Below, one piece after another: positions 11,180 to 23,780 of a stretch of 64,000 bases of DNA. The position numbers and the translations under genes were made by a program. The DNA is taken from the NCBI GenBank assembly GCA_030762175.1, contig CM060840.1, positions 42,431,501 to 42,495,500 of the forward strand, written 5' to 3'. The notes below the pieces were generated by a model, which was given only the letters and a program-made list of their open reading frames with translations, was not told the origin of the DNA and ran no database searches. This DNA comes from Metallyticus violacea (Eukaryota; Arthropoda; Insecta; Mantodea; Metallyticidae). Every line of letters begins with the position of its first letter. Positions within the stretch are counted from its first letter, which is position 1.

Positions 11180-13830
11180 AAATGTATACTACGAACAATA
11201 TTATAATGGAAATGGGTTCTTCTTTTGCTGTATGAGCAGGGCATATGTACTAATTTATCAAAGGCAGGCATTCATGTGCCTTCTGTTCTTGCTTCTTAGG
11301 TATAAATAGCAAGTGTCTTTCTTTGGAATGTTTTTAACCGAATTACTAGTTTCTCTCCCAACGTTCTCACATTGATCTTGACAAAGACATGTTGGATGTA
11401 AACCAACTAAATGTTTAACAACTTTCATTACTTATGATGCAAAGTTCTCGAACCAGTTCCTTCCTTAATCCCTCTTTGTGTACTGCTTAACCCTCTGGTC
11501 ATTAGTTTTGCGAAACAAGATATAAATTAATGCTGCAGTGTCATTCAGTTGATTAGAACCCCATAGCACATCTCCGCGTTCCTCGATGATAACAGTATGT
11601 TCTTACAAGTTTGTCAATAGCATACACCACACTTTAGTGGAACTGTAAAACAGCAGCATACGTTTCTTGCTTATCGTCATCCACCTTCATGTCATAGTGT
11701 TGCGTATTTCCATTGAAATAAATTAAATACAACCCCTTAAATGCAATTATTACTGATTCCAATGTAATTAATTCCAAGACAAATTCAACGTGCAGATACA
11801 CCAACAAAAATTGTTGTAACTCGGGAGTTAATTGCAGCCGGAAGTTGATTTCTTGTGACAACATGTATAACACGACAATAAAAGTTATCAAAGCAAATGC
11901 TCTGATGTGTGCTACAATTAGTGGCAGCTTTCATTGATTTTAATTTTAAACTGAATATGAATATATACACATACCTTTAGCCTGGAAATTTATTTTAATG
12001 TATAATTGACCTACTGTATTATTGCTATTTCGTAGAAACATAAGAGAGAAGGAAGCACTTCCAAACGCAGAATTCAGTATTGGTTCTAAAAGTTTCGAAC
12101 TGAACAGTTTAGCACTGGAGACGAGAAAGGCCAAGGATGTCTTAGTTAAGTTGATTATGATCAACTCAAAGAAATTCGTGCCAAACTATATTAAAACTTA
12201 TTAAATAACCCCGATGGTCACCTTCAACTGTTTGTGATCACTTAAAGAAAATAGGAAAAATGGAAAAACATACGATCCAACATGGATTAAACGGACATAA
12301 AATGTCGTAAATGGAAAATGCTCTCCACGGCTTTTGTGTAACAAAAATGATCCAATTTTGATTTCTATTGTGAACTGTGATGAAAAATGGTTTCTCACAC
12401 AATGGCTCAATCTCAATAATGTGCCATAACACTTCCCAAAATCAAAATTACAATATAGAAAAGATATGTCGACTGTATCGTGGTTTAATGCAATATAATA
12501 TACTGTAATGTGGCAAAACAATTAAATTGACAAAACACATCATAAATTACAAATAATAATAATAATATTAATAATAATAATATAGAACTGGATAATGCCC
12601 GGCCACACATATCACCGCCTGACTTTTACTTATTCAAACACCTAACAATTTCAATTTAAAGGACACTCGCTCACTTTCTGAATTTTCTTGCTTTGATAAT
12701 GCAACATTGGGGGGGGGGTGAACTCAGATCTTAATATTCACGAATCCCTCATATCTCCATCTTAAACAACTAGAAAAACAAAGGAAAATAGTTCAGAGCT
12801 AAATACCGTTATAAACTAAGATATGAAGAATATTTCATAATAAGTTTAAATTATTCAATACCTCGTTTATATTCGTAACTGAATGGCATACTACACTTAG
12901 ATGATTTTACGGGGACGTACGTTCGTCTCTACGCCTCAAAGGAAGAAAGTTTAATCATACAAAATCATAGTGTCATGTCTTTCCACGAATGCGCCACAGT
13001 CTCCCTCGATTTATATGTTCTTTCAAAACAATCTTATCCCAGGGTATTGCAGTGATTGTGCTTATAATGTAATGCAAAATTACCAATACCTACACTGCCA
13101 AGTCTAAATGCCACATAAATTATCAATTTCGTTCGCAAAATGAAAACAATTGCAATGAGTCCCTTAACAATAGGAACTGCAAATAATTATACCGAGAAAA
13201 TGTTTTCTAAATTGTTTATTTTGAAACTGCAATAAATTATAGATAATACTTAAGAATAATTACCAATTATTTCATCTGGAACCTTCACTTTAAAACACTC
13301 TTATGTTGCATAGCTTATTGTGTATTTTGATTAGCCACCATGTCGGTCTCAAAAATATAAACCGGTCATAGAGTGGTGAAACAAGCTATGACTATGCTCT
13401 GTTTTTCATCTTTAGCAATCCATTCAAGTTAACAATCATTTTGGCGCCACTGGAGATGAAAAATTTAATTCCTTCTGCCTGCCTTAGAAGCATTTTAAGA
13501 AACAATATCCCCTTTCTCAAGTTTCTTTACTCTTTTGGCGAAACGTTTTTTCCCCTTCCAAGAAGCTTGTCAAATCATGGCGTCTTGACAGGGAAACTAA
13601 AACGGATATCAATACAAGTTTTTATTCGAAGAGGAGAGTAGAAGGCTTTCTAAATGGATGATATCGGCAGTAAACATCAAAATGGAACTGCAGCATGAAC
13701 TGAAAATTAACTCAGCCTGATATTTTTTATATAAGACACTTGAGTACCAAATATCTCTTGGATGCAACTTTGTTTAGATTTTATATAATGCCACAAGACC
13801 AAATGTAACCTTAGGCTTAGTATATTTTTA
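11180..13830. other. No gene seen; (AAT)n near 12552-12582
   Basis: Several overlapping short open frames on the minus strand (11634-12521) conflict with one another, and none shows a domain. A run of nine G lies near 12711-12719. Confidence 0.4.
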
Positions 13831-13831
13831 G

Positions 13832-14122
13832 GTTCGCCGCCATGTGTGGGCGAGTCGTTAAGCCACGAACTCGTGAGCGGGGGATTTGGGGTTCGATTCC
13901 AGCCAAGACCGTCCTCCTTGACTGAGGTTTTTTTTTCAGATTTTCCTCGGTGCTCATAAATGGCAAACGCCGGAGAGATACCCTAAACTTACACCTGGCT
14001 CGCATTCTTTCTTTAAAAAAAAATAAAAAACTTTCCTAATTTATCATTTCATTTCATGCATCACCAGCGTACCCACCTATGGTGCCCCAGTAGTAAAAAA
14101 TGGCCTTAAACACCATTAAAAT
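13832..14122 (+). mobile_element. SINE family B copy, plus strand
   Basis: The tRNA-like head has CGAGTCGTTAAG (box A region), AACTCGTGAGCGGGG and GGTTCGATTCCAGCC (box B). The family body follows: GACTGAGG, TTTTCCTCGGTGCTCATAAA, TGGCAAACGCCGG and ATTTATCATTTCATTTCATG. The 3' block includes GGTGCCCCAGTAGTAAAAA. Same family as the copies at 17.8, 41.3 and 62.6 kb. No clear target duplication was found. Confidence 0.78.
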
Positions 14123-14409
14123 AGTTTTTGATGTTTGATACCCTTAACAATATAATTTAGCTTTTTAACAATCTAATGCATAATATTTACATGCATTATA
14201 TATATAGTGAAGGGTTCTGTTTGTAAGAATGTCAAGAAAAGCAGGAATTTTGCTCGGACAGCAGAGAGACCGTTTTGGCAGACAATGGGGCTTTTGTTCA
14301 TTAGGAGGACGGGTGTTCGCCCCGGCCAGGTATGCTAGGAAAGAACAACGCTATAATACCGCTAAGGCCGTTGATCTGTAATGTTCAATAAACTTGAAAT
14401 TAGACCCTG

Positions 14410-14480
14410 GACGAATCACCGAGTGGTTAAGCTCAAATAATCAAACTGGCCAATAATATGAGAGTGGCTTGAAGTCACAG
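14410..14480 (+). repeat. tRNA-like fragment
   Basis: CACCGAGTGGTTAAGC resembles a Ser/Leu-type box A, and GAGAGTGGCTTGAAGTCAC sits where a box B would be but matches it poorly. Probably a remnant of another tRNA-derived SINE head. It cannot fold as a complete tRNA. Confidence 0.25.
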
Positions 14481-14494
14481 CTAACCTATGAGGA

Positions 14495-14906
14495 TGTCTA
14501 AAGTCAGTGGCGGGAAAATATAGCGTCCCTGCATCACGTGGTAAAGCGTGCTATATTGGGTATTTAAGTACGTGAAATCGCCCTTTTCGAGGTCTTTTTG
14601 GTTCGTCTACTCCGTTACTCTGGGAACTCTGGTCTGTTCTCGGCATCTTGGTCCTACAAGTATTCAGCGTTCAGATGTCATAGGAACGCCGATGTTCGAG
14701 CGTCACTTCAGCTCGACAAGTCTTCCGAGCGGTCAGTAATCACATTGCTAGTCAAACATTGCAGCTCCGCGTGTCTGCCCGACGTCTCAATTACTGCGGT
14801 CCGAACTGAAACGCCATCTCTTTGTTAAATAAACGACGTCAACATGCAGATAATGTGTTCTCTCTGGTCGATATAATCTCTTTAATTCCCTTCACTCAAC
14901 CCGACA
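14495..14906 (+). mobile_element. Possible LTR (about 412 bp)
   Basis: The segment starts TGTC and ends GACA, the short inverted ends expected of an LTR. It contains a TATA-like TATTTAAGTA near 14559, a more GC-rich stretch after it, and AATAAA within GTTAAATAAACG about 80 bp before the end, in the order promoter, transcript, polyadenylation signal. The 5-bp flanks (GAGGA and CTACC) do not match. No matching second LTR or primer-binding site was recognised. It could also be some other promoter-bearing repeat. Confidence 0.35.
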
Positions 14907-15330
14907 CTACCAGGTCCCGAAAACCAGCTACATCCCTGAGATCGACGAGAAGATTTATTGAGTGGTGAGCTCGATCATAAACAATCAAATTCCTATCACC
15001 ATTCTCCCCGTCACCTATAACCACTTCAAACCTTGACTCTCCAACGCGGGGCATTATCAAAATTAACCCCCCGCATCCTCCCACCCATAACTTCTTCAAT
15101 TCCAAAAAGCTGAAACCTCTGGCTCATCAGCAGCTACCTACTGGGATCCAGAGGACTAAAGATACCCCGTTTTCAGTTGTACAACCATAAATTCAATCTT
15201 GCTATTGTACTTGCTAAATCTTTGAGTGTTTTCAATAACTCGTGTCCACTTTAATTTAACTTTCTGTAGAACTTTCAAAGATATTATCAATAAAGTTTTT
15301 CCTCAGCTTCACCATTTTTCGCCTCCTCAA

Positions 15331-15500
15331 TCATTTCCCCCTTAATAAGCTTATTCTATAATCACTGGTTCCCTTACAATCAAACAGTATATGTAGTACA
15401 CCTTTCTTCTTTGCACAAATAGGACAAATATGGAGAGAAGTAATTCCTCTACTATTCCTTAAATCCCACACTCCTAACCATAACCATCGTACCGTCAGAA
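15331..15500 (-). pseudogene. LINE C-terminal remnant (Cys/His knuckle)
   Basis: The minus-strand frame contains ICPICAKKKGVLHILFDC, a CPxC...HxxxxC pattern. This pattern commonly ends the ORF2 protein of non-LTR retrotransposons, after the reverse transcriptase or RNase H region. The preceding residues (WLWLGVWDLRNSRGI) fit the usual context only loosely. No reverse-transcriptase blocks were found next to it, and the frame ends soon after. The piece is short, so this identification rests on one motif. Confidence 0.4.
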
Positions 15501-15559
15501 CCGTGACGTTTAGGTTTTTATTATTTTTTTCCTTTCTTGTTCTTTTTCGAGCACGCACA

Positions 15560-16660
15560 TCTCTCTACTTGGGACATATTAGCGCCTAAAACTTTGCTGA
15601 CACTCACCATCAAATTCCTTTTTATGTAGTTCAGGACGATAAATGCCTTCTCACGTTGCAAGACAATCACTGCATCTGCACATGGCGTCAGTTGATAGGA
15701 AATGCTAAATAAATACAAAAGCAAACAATAATTTAAACTACTGTCTTTCAGTTTTATAGAATATGTTGGAAATCCATTCTACGAATCCTGAACTCCCCAG
15801 TCCTAACTTTTAGCTTTCGTAAAGTAATATAATAGAAAAAGAAAACTATGATGGTGATACAAATGCTAATAATATTAAAAGAATTATGGTGGAGTTTTGG
15901 AGAAAGAGAAATGAATAAAATACGAATAAGTACAGAATTAAACTTTTCTCTCTGTTTGTACCAAAGTGTCAAATTATTTTTAACAGAATACATAACGTAC
16001 TACGCGAATCACACTTGTATGAATTATAGGTACATACTGAAATGAAGTGGAAGGTATTTTTGAGTAAGCTGTCAGTATGGTAATAATATATACCACTTAA
16101 AGTCCATTGTTGACCATATTTCATCACAAAGGTAATATTTCAATCAATTTCTACACGCTGGTTTATGGAGCAATAAAACCTTATAAATGATATTTTATTA
16201 AATATAAATTATCACCATGGGCAACAAATTTATTCGGAGTTTACCGCAAGACATTTGAAATGCATGACGTCACTATTGCGGAGGGAGTTCTTTCAGGTAT
16301 AATCAGTAAATCTAGTTCTGATAATTCGCCTTTGAGGACGGAAATGTTCCTTGGAGAGAGAAAAAATATTGCCTCATTGTAGGACAAAGTCTTTTTGTTT
16401 ACAAAATGCAGTCGAATTAGTTCTTTAACCAATCGCTAATTTGCACAGTATCGTACTCTTGAAACCGATATCCTGCAAGGTAAGGTGTGCTGACTACTAA
16501 TAGTGGTATCATTCATGCTCGTGATAAAGTCGAATTGATTTTATCACCGTGTATATGATCGTTCATATTAAAAGAAGAGTGGTAGAATGAGTTTGGTAAT
16601 TTTTACAGACCTTCAAAATTATATTCCTTCGCTTCTTAAACACTGAACCTAAAAGTATTA
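15560..16660. other. No gene seen
   Basis: Short open frames on both strands (for example 15754-15993 minus, 15848-16045 plus) overlap each other and carry no motif. Confidence 0.4.
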
Positions 16661-16664
16661 TTAA

Positions 16665-16730
16665 AAGCATTTTTTTTCTTCTTGAATGTATAGATGCAAC
16701 AATTAATCACGATAAAACGCATTAAGAATA
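16665..16730 (+). mobile_element. hAT-like element fragment
   Basis: CTTCTTGAATGTATAGATGC and the following AATTAATCACGA-like sequence match the interior of the 5.2 kb hAT-like element (ATTCTTGAATGTATAAATAC, AATTAATTACGAG) with scattered differences. The terminal inverted repeat itself is not recognisable here. Confidence 0.4.
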
Positions 16731-17299
16731 TGTGTTTAGGGAATGCACTAAATACATGTTGGCAAAATCTCGAAAAAAATCAAAATATCGATTATGTGCC
16801 CCAAAATTCTGCAATGTTTGTAGTTTCGTAATCCACTTTTATTTCTGACCTGGCGAACTTGACCTGGTGAACGTTTCAGGGCCATCAGGTTACTGTTTTT
16901 GTATCCTTGCATGTGATTGCCAGCTCTTATAGTACATTTCACTGTAGCTAAGACAAATGTGTTTCATTTGCAGCGTTTGAATTAATTAGCGGATAAGCAA
17001 AGAGAAGGAATTTTCTATTCTAGAAGACCATGTTGGCTAAGCTGACAAACAAAAGAATGCTATAAAGCGCGTTTTGGTGGTAATAAATGTTTGTTTTTAT
17101 GTGACGTTGTTTTTTATTCTGTTGAGCTGTGTTTACGAAAGTTGTGTTGGTGAAAACGCATATACTATCATTTCATTGTATTTACTATTTTATAGGAAAT
17201 ATAACGTAATGTTTGCAAATAGATATAGGAAGATTAGAAAGTAGCAGATAAATAGTATTGTAGTTTAGATTAGTCACGTTAATTTACAGTTTGTCTTTA

Positions 17300-19330
17300 G
17301 TTAGATAAATCTTCTATTCGTAATTAGTTAATTATGATAGAGTATGAATAAGTTAGGTGATAAACGTATTAAGGACAAAGAGGATCTAAACACAGCAATA
17401 AGCATTGGGGTTTAATAAGCAAGCACTGGAAACCAAGCAAAGTGAAGTGCAGTTGCAGTTCAGAGTGAGAATTTGAAAATGTTAGGAGGAACCTGAAGTA
17501 TCTGCAAGCACTAGGGGCAGAACTTCACCTTTGCCATCAAGTGCCAGTGAGTAAAAAGCAAATCTTGTTGCATTTGAACCTTCTGTCAAACCAGGTATGC
17601 CTGAATACTAATTCCAGTCTAGTGCATGCTAGTGTTTAGGAGGAATTCTACAAAGGCTAGATGTGTTGCCATTATGGCTAACCAGCACTAAAAGCAGAAA
17701 TGTCAGGTATCCTGACTTTTCCTTCAAAATATTAGTGGTCTGTCAGAGTTGAAAAATGACTATAAAAGAAATTACATCTAGTCCTCGAGTATGCAATGAT
17801 GACAGCATTACCTCTACGGGTGGCCGAGATCGTTAAGGCCCAGACTCGTGAGCTGATGGTCTGGAGTTCGATTCCCTGACTGAATTTTTATCCAAGTTTT
17901 CCTCAGTCGTCATAAATGACAAATGCCTGGGAGGTACCCTAAAAGGAGGGCTGGAACGTTTTCTTCCTTTAAATATAATCCTTGCCCAATTTATCATTTC
18001 ATGTATCATCTGTGTCCACAGCCTGTGATGCCTCAGCAGTAAAAACGGGCGTTAAACACTATAAAAAATGACAGTATCAGATCTCCATTTGAAGGCAACC
18101 GAAGAATACTTAATTCATTTTAAAATGTTAGTTCATGGCATGTAGCCATGGAACATTTTATGTTGGAATGGACGTGCCATGCTTGTCATGCATTGCCTAC
18201 AGTAATCGTGTTACAAACTTGCAAAAACCATTGCTGACTACAGCAATGAGGTGCTGCATGCTACAGTAAGGCAGGCCCGCATTGATAAAGATACTACCCT
18301 GAGATACAGTGACATAATAGACGTTACTATGTATTAAGGTGGTATATGGATGAAACGAGAACATGCATCCCTGTTTGCGATGGGATTGGTCATTGGTGTC
18401 CTCACTGGATTAGTTGTGGACTTCGAAATATTGTCAAAATTTTATCCATGTTGTTCAAACTATCAAAAAATTAAATAAAGTAGAATTTGAAACATCACTA
18501 GAATGACACAAACTAAGTGGCATAGATGAAAAGGATTATGATGGCTCATCAAATTTAATGCAAGCAAAAGCTGCTGAAATCCTATGGAAAATATCAATGC
18601 ATGTCACAAAATGCAAGTACACCACCATTCTCTTTGATGGAATAAACCTTTGCAAGACCTTTATGGAAATGATGTGACTCTTCAGAAAGAAGAATGTATA
18701 CGTCATATCTCTAAAAGGATTAGCAAGAGTCTGAAAGCAGTTATTGAAGGTGTAACATTGAACGATAGAAGGCATCATAACTCGCCTGCAGGTGTATTAT
18801 AGAAATGCCATAATCGAAAATATTCCCAATGTTCACGATGTGAAGAGGGCTGTTTTTGCTGTATTGCTTCACTGTAGTTCTATAGACAGTGATTTCCAGC
18901 ACTCTAATTGCCCTACTGGAGCCTGTTTCGTGGTGCTTTTATAATAAAAACATATGCAAACGAAAAGAAACTTCAAACTATGACTTCATTTTTGAGACAT
19001 GATTTCATGACGAATTTTAAAATGGTGCACTTTTCCAAAGACGCAGAATACAAACAAAAGCCTGTGTAGCGTTGTGTAGCGAAAGTGTTCTAAGAATGTC
19101 TTCATTTCGAAGAGACTTCAGGTATCTCTTTCATCAGTTGCTGAATTTAAATTCGGGAGTTCATCTTTATTGAAGTTGACAACAAAAGTAAAAAGAACTT
19201 CAATTTACTTGGGAGAGACATAAGACGTTTGCAAATTTCTTTTGCTTCTAGAAAACAATCAGCCAAAATATTCAGGAAGAAGCTAAAATTAAAGATGAGT
19301 GTTGCTGATGAAAGTAAGGTCTAGCATATG
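17300..19330 (+). pseudogene. Mutator-like transposase pseudogene (animal MULE type)
   Basis: A decayed plus-strand coding region. Frame pieces between about 18320 and 18940 read HASLFAMGLVIGVLTGLVVD, then KYTTILFDG, then QKEECIRHISKRISKSLKA, then HCSSIDSDFQHSNCPTGACF. These match in order the catalytic domain of animal Mutator-like transposases (a trihydrophobic G-V-xTGxVLD block, a TTxxxDGD block, EECxxHxxKR, and HxxSTDxxPxHxxCPTG). The first catalytic stretch carries a stop, and the DGD has become DGI. Gene-like sequence upstream (17400-17760) and downstream (19080-19300) probably holds the N- and C-terminal parts. Multiple stops, frameshifts and a SINE insertion at 17.8 kb make it nonfunctional. 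Confidence 0.72.
17809..18067 (+). mobile_element. SINE family B copy inserted in the transposase pseudogene
   Basis: It carries the head GGGTGGCCGAGATCGTTAAG, box B GAGTTCGATTCCC, the body TTTTCCTCAGTCGTCATAAA and the tail GATGCCTCAGCAGTAAAAAC, GGGCGTTAAACACTATAAAA. ATGACAGCAT (17799-17808) and ATGACAGTAT (18068-18077) flank it as a 10-bp target-site duplication with one mismatch. The insertion therefore post-dates the Mutator-like gene it interrupts. Confidence 0.87.
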
Positions 19331-19334
19331 AGCT

Positions 19335-20121
19335 GGAGGCTTTTAACTAATTATGAAACTTTAGAAAAAAGTTATTGTAATTTTAAAACTTGATTTTATG
19401 GCATTTCTTTTTTCAGCGTTTATGCTTATTCATAAAATTTCACACTATGCTATTTTATTCTAACCACTTTGACATTTTTATATTTATTTTAAAATTATAA
19501 ATAAATAAAATTGTCATATAATTTTATGTACTATAATTTTTGAAAACAACAATGAATGAAAAAAACGAAAAAATTCAATTACAAATTAAAAAAATCTCAT
19601 TAACTAAGAATGACTGAAAAGCATTATGTGACAAAATTTTAGTCCACTGTCATAAAAGCAACGTACATTTTTTAAGCATTGCATTGTGTGGGGTATTTTG
19701 CCTATACCCAATTTTTTTGAAAATTGATACCTTGAAAACCAATAAAGAATTTGGTAATTCATAAAACAGTCATATTCATACAAATGATTACATTTTCAGC
19801 CAGATTAGAAATGTACTTTAGAAAAATGCTTGGAGCTTTCCGGCCTCTCCTAAACTCCAGATAATCAAAGAAGGCCATCTCTCATACAGGAATTGAAATG
19901 AACGAGAAATGTGTCATTATATATGCATAGTTATTAATATTAATTTTATATGCTTTATATACTTTTTAATATAATACTACTATTACGATTATAAATGAGC
20001 AGAACCAGCTCAACTGAATATTTTGTGACGGGTAAAGGAAATTACTAATAGCATTCTCATTATATATATATATATATAAATAAAAATAAAGTAACACTAT
20101 TAACAATGTAACAAATTTATA
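19335..20121. other. No gene seen; (TA)n near 20064
   Basis: Very AT-rich sequence with no open frame above 60 codons. A (TA)n tract lies at about 20062-20078, shortly before the inverted repeat. Confidence 0.4.
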
Positions 20122-20223
20122 GTAATTATAATAGTAGAAAAGGATAAAACACTAAGAAAAAGCACTAAGACCTCAAGTGTGACTTTTTCTTAGTGTTTTA
20201 TCCTTTTCTACTATTTTAATTAC
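20122..20223. repeat. Long inverted repeat (41-bp arms, 20-nt loop)
   Basis: The left arm (20122-20162) and right arm (20183-20223) are reverse complements with one mismatch. The inner 30 bp (20133-20162 and 20183-20212) are exact. The right arm and loop reappear as a single arm at about 46544-46602, so this is a mobile-element end present here in two opposed copies. A (TG)n microsatellite follows at 20228-20262. Confidence 0.88.
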
Positions 20224-20229
20224 ATATAT

Positions 20230-20262
<33 letters not shown>

Positions 20263-20307
20263 CGCTAAAATATGTTAATTTATAAGTTATTTGAGCAACT
20301 TATAATT

Positions 20308-20350
<43 letters not shown>
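20224..20350. repeat. (TG)n/(CG)n and (AAT)n microsatellites
   Basis: A compound AT, TG, CG tract lies at about 20224-20266 and an (AAT)n array at about 20310-20350, separated by 45 bp. Confidence 0.9.
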
Positions 20351-20351
<1 letters not shown>

Positions 20352-22620
20352 AACCCAAATAAGCCTTCCATATAGACTCATGTTTAAGGACTAATTGAGG
20401 ATAATTACAAAACGTTTATTCCAAAAAGAAAAAAAACAAGAATAATGAAGAGCAACATTAGCAGTGCACTTGCTGCATATTTAATGCATTATCAATATTA
20501 TGTTTGGCTTAACAAAACACAAATTGTGTTTATAACGTTTGACTCCTTATTAATGGGGTTAATGAAATGTTATATTTGCATAAATAGGTTCTGAACATAA
20601 TGTTTACATTCCACTTTGTGCTTATGACGCATTGCTCAACTAATGATAAAAAGGGAAAAAACTTCCCTTTATGAAAATGTAATGGAATTATTACAATAAA
20701 GGGTTTGACTGATATAAATAATTTAATAATTGCCGTTCATGCATAAAAATAGCAATAGGGACATTAATTTCAAGATTTCCAGTGTAAATAATTATCCATA
20801 TAATATGCATTTAATTCAAACAAAAACAGGTCAATTTAAATATTGAGGGAGCACGAATATTGTTTAAATTTTGGGTTTCCCCTTCTCATCTTAACCACAC
20901 ACACTTTGAAACTTGAAATACTGATGCTAAATTTTAAAGAGAATGGAAGTGTTATCACATCTTCTGTATTTTTTATCTTTGCCTGGCAACCTGGACTTTG
21001 TTGCTTGAAAATGATCTCAAAAGAATACCATAAAAACTACTGATTATTTAATGTATTAGTTGTGTTGGAATTAATATTATTTAAAATAATGCTCGGTTGT
21101 ATACTCTACAAGATAGAACAGAATGAGCCGGTTAATCAGGAATTCCAAAAAGCCTGTATTATTATAGATTGTATTAATAGCAATTTTATCCAAATGAATT
21201 AATTTTTCATCCTACAACTAAGTAACATATTTTATTCTATTCAAATTCAAACAATAAAACCAACAATTTAGATTACCGTGCAACTATAGGAAACAAAAGA
21301 TGTGCAACAGTTGAACTCCTTTAAAATTCAAATATCTAAAGGGAGGAGTACCACTTTAAATTTTAAACAGGGGCTGTTGGGGATGAGGTGGTGAAACCTT
21401 AATTTAATCAACATTGGTTTAACTTTCTTCCTCAATTTCTGAACTCGCGTGTTTTGTTTATTTTAAATTAAATTCATGTTAAATAAATAGCTAATTAGAT
21501 TAAGAGGTTTTGAAATGAAACTCCTGTATATCAATCTACACAAAAATAAAAATAATTGTAATATTATTGCAAAATAAAATAATTGGTTAGTTTTTGACAT
21601 ATGGTGAGTTTTCAAGTAGCAAAAATGGAAATAAAATACCACATATTTTATATATAAATGTCACCTGGAAAACATTTCTGTGAGGAGTTCTTATATTTGT
21701 TATTTTTATTAAAGAGGATTTATTTGTTATACATGACATTACAATTTTTTTTGTTTTATGTTTCCAAATTATAAAACTGGCGAATACGGCGAGTATAGGA
21801 GAGAATAGTAACATTCCTGAAATTCTGAAGAACAAAATACATTCAACGAGCTGGAAGAATAGTCAGATTTTAAAGATTGCCTATTGCGAATACAAGTTAG
21901 GATGAAAGGTTTGTTTTCAAAGATTTGACAAAGAGAATAGGAAATTTTATGCTGAACGTTATGCTAAGAAAAGTATAAGGCCATAAAGTACTTTAATAAG
22001 TAGTACTTAGTGATTTTATGTTTTTTATCAACAAAATTATTTGTAAAAATTCACAAGCGATCTGTTAATAGGCCAAATTCCAATTTATATCAAAATGTAC
22101 TTTATATACTATATTATTTCAGAAAATTATGCAGGGGAAACAGTTTTTCTTAATTTTTCAAAATGAATGTTTATGGCACTTAGGCCATTTAGAATTTTCT
22201 CTCTACAAATGTATATCTTAACATTTTGTCAAAGTTTTACATTCCAACATGCATTTTAATTTGAAAAAATACTAGTACTTGTTTATTGAAGTAAAAAAGG
22301 TATATTACTTTATGGTCCCAACTATAAGAAAACTTTTATCGAAGATCCTTACCAAAAGGAAGATATGTTGTGGCGTTTGACCATAAGATTTAAGAAAACC
22401 GGCTTTATTGCAAATTCAAGTCTTGTTATGAAGACATTTTGACATTGCTTCTCCTCTCAAGTTTTAAAAATAGTCTGGTTTTATCAGTAGCAAACACAGT
22501 ACAAGTGTTGTCTCAATGCCAGACTTAAGGCAAAATATTTCTTATTAAAAAAGAAACATAACAAATACTAATCAGGTTTTGTTAATTACTATATTGTTAA
22601 AGTTGCTAAAAATGTGAAAT
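20351..22620. other. No gene seen
   Basis: AT-rich. The open frames at 20843-21043 (plus) and 21587-21835 (minus) are short and hydrophobic, without motifs. Confidence 0.4.
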
Positions 22621-22623
22621 CCT

Positions 22624-22659
22624 AGCCAGGTACAATATATATATATATTGTACCTGGCT
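22624..22659. repeat. Perfect 36-bp palindrome
   Basis: AGCCAGGTACAATATATA (22624-22641) is followed directly by its exact reverse complement (22642-22659). It lies among (TA)n tracts just outside the left edge of the Penelope-like locus. Confidence 0.92.
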
Positions 22660-22734
22660 TGAGTTTATATATATATATATATATTGAGTTTATATATTTA
22701 TTGAGTTTATATATATATATATAAACTCATAAAA
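22660..22734. repeat. (TA)n tracts with repeated GAGTTTATA
   Basis: Three TA-rich tracts are separated by TTGAGTTTATATA motifs. The GAGTTTATAT motif resembles the end of the PLE terminal repeat (TATGAGTTTTTATG), so the block may consist of short repeated PLE termini. Confidence 0.6.
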
Positions 22735-23780
22735 ACACTCAGAGTGCAATATAAAAAGGTTCACATAAAATTTCACACTAAAAACCGTAAAATTGAACAC
22801 TAAAATCACACTATATTTCGAGCTTGGCTCTTGGTCACGTGATGAAAATGAACTGAGCTCTGGCGGCAGCGTCTGTCGTTGTGAGGCATAGAGATGTGAC
22901 GTGGCAGCAAAACTGCCAACTCTAGCTGAACAAAGTAGTTTGGCAAACCTGGCAGCATGACAGGGAGATGATGAGGCCTGGAGGAATACGGGCTTTATGT
23001 AAAACTATTGCTGCCATCTCTACGTCTCTAAGTAAGGTGTGTTTAGATGGAGAAGCGGCATCTATGAGAATAAGAGAGAAACAGTTGTCGAACGTGGCCT
23101 GGTGAAAATTGGCATGTTGTGATACCGGTAATGGGGAACAAGTTTTAACTGAATGCCTGTGATTGTTCATTCTAATAGATACCTTAGTGGACGTTAGTCC
23201 AATGTAAAAAGCGGGACAGAATTGGCATTTAAGTAAATACACCACATTTGTGGAGGTACAGTTGAGAAAAGAGTGAATTTTAAATTCTGATTTCAGATTT
23301 GGACTAACATAAGATGAGCATGGGGATATCAAGGCACAGGTTTTACATTTAGGGCGGTTGCACGGATATGAGCCAAGTGTCGAGAAGGAGGGCTGAGGGT
23401 AATCAATATTTTTGCGAAAAATGCTTCTGAGGTTGCGAGCTGACCGGAAACATAGCCTTGGTAATGTTTGAAAAAATGATGCAGTTAGTTGGTTTTGCGT
23501 GAGGATATTGAAGCTGTCTTTTAGGACAGGTTTGAGTCTTTCAATGCCTGGAAAGTATGTCACTGTGAAATTCAATGGATCAATATCTGCTGTTTTACGA
23601 GTCTTAGGAGTATGCTTCTGATGAGAGGCCTGGACTTTTGATTTTACTAGGGAAGGGGGGTAACCCCTGTTGACTAATTTGTCAGTTAATTGGGTGATGT
23701 ATCTATCAAGAGCTGAGTCATTATTGCAGATTCGGTGTCCTCGTAGTGACAAAGAAAAGGGTATGGCCTTTTTATATGGC
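22735..23780 (-). mobile_element. Inverted 5'-truncated PLE copy
   Basis: This is the reverse complement of the 3' third of the element, running from a breakpoint at about 23780 (equivalent to 26430 in the full copy) to the 3' end near 22735. Together with the direct pLTR at 23783-24252 it forms a long inverted repeat with roughly 0.6 kb between the arms. The junction lies at a short GGCATTCA repeat. Confidence 0.9.
22806..22845 (-). ncRNA. Hammerhead ribozyme-like motif, copy 1
   Basis: Minus-strand copy of the motif described in full for 24101-24140. The stem II loop is CAA; all other positions in the 40-nt segment are the same as at 24101. Confidence 0.5.
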
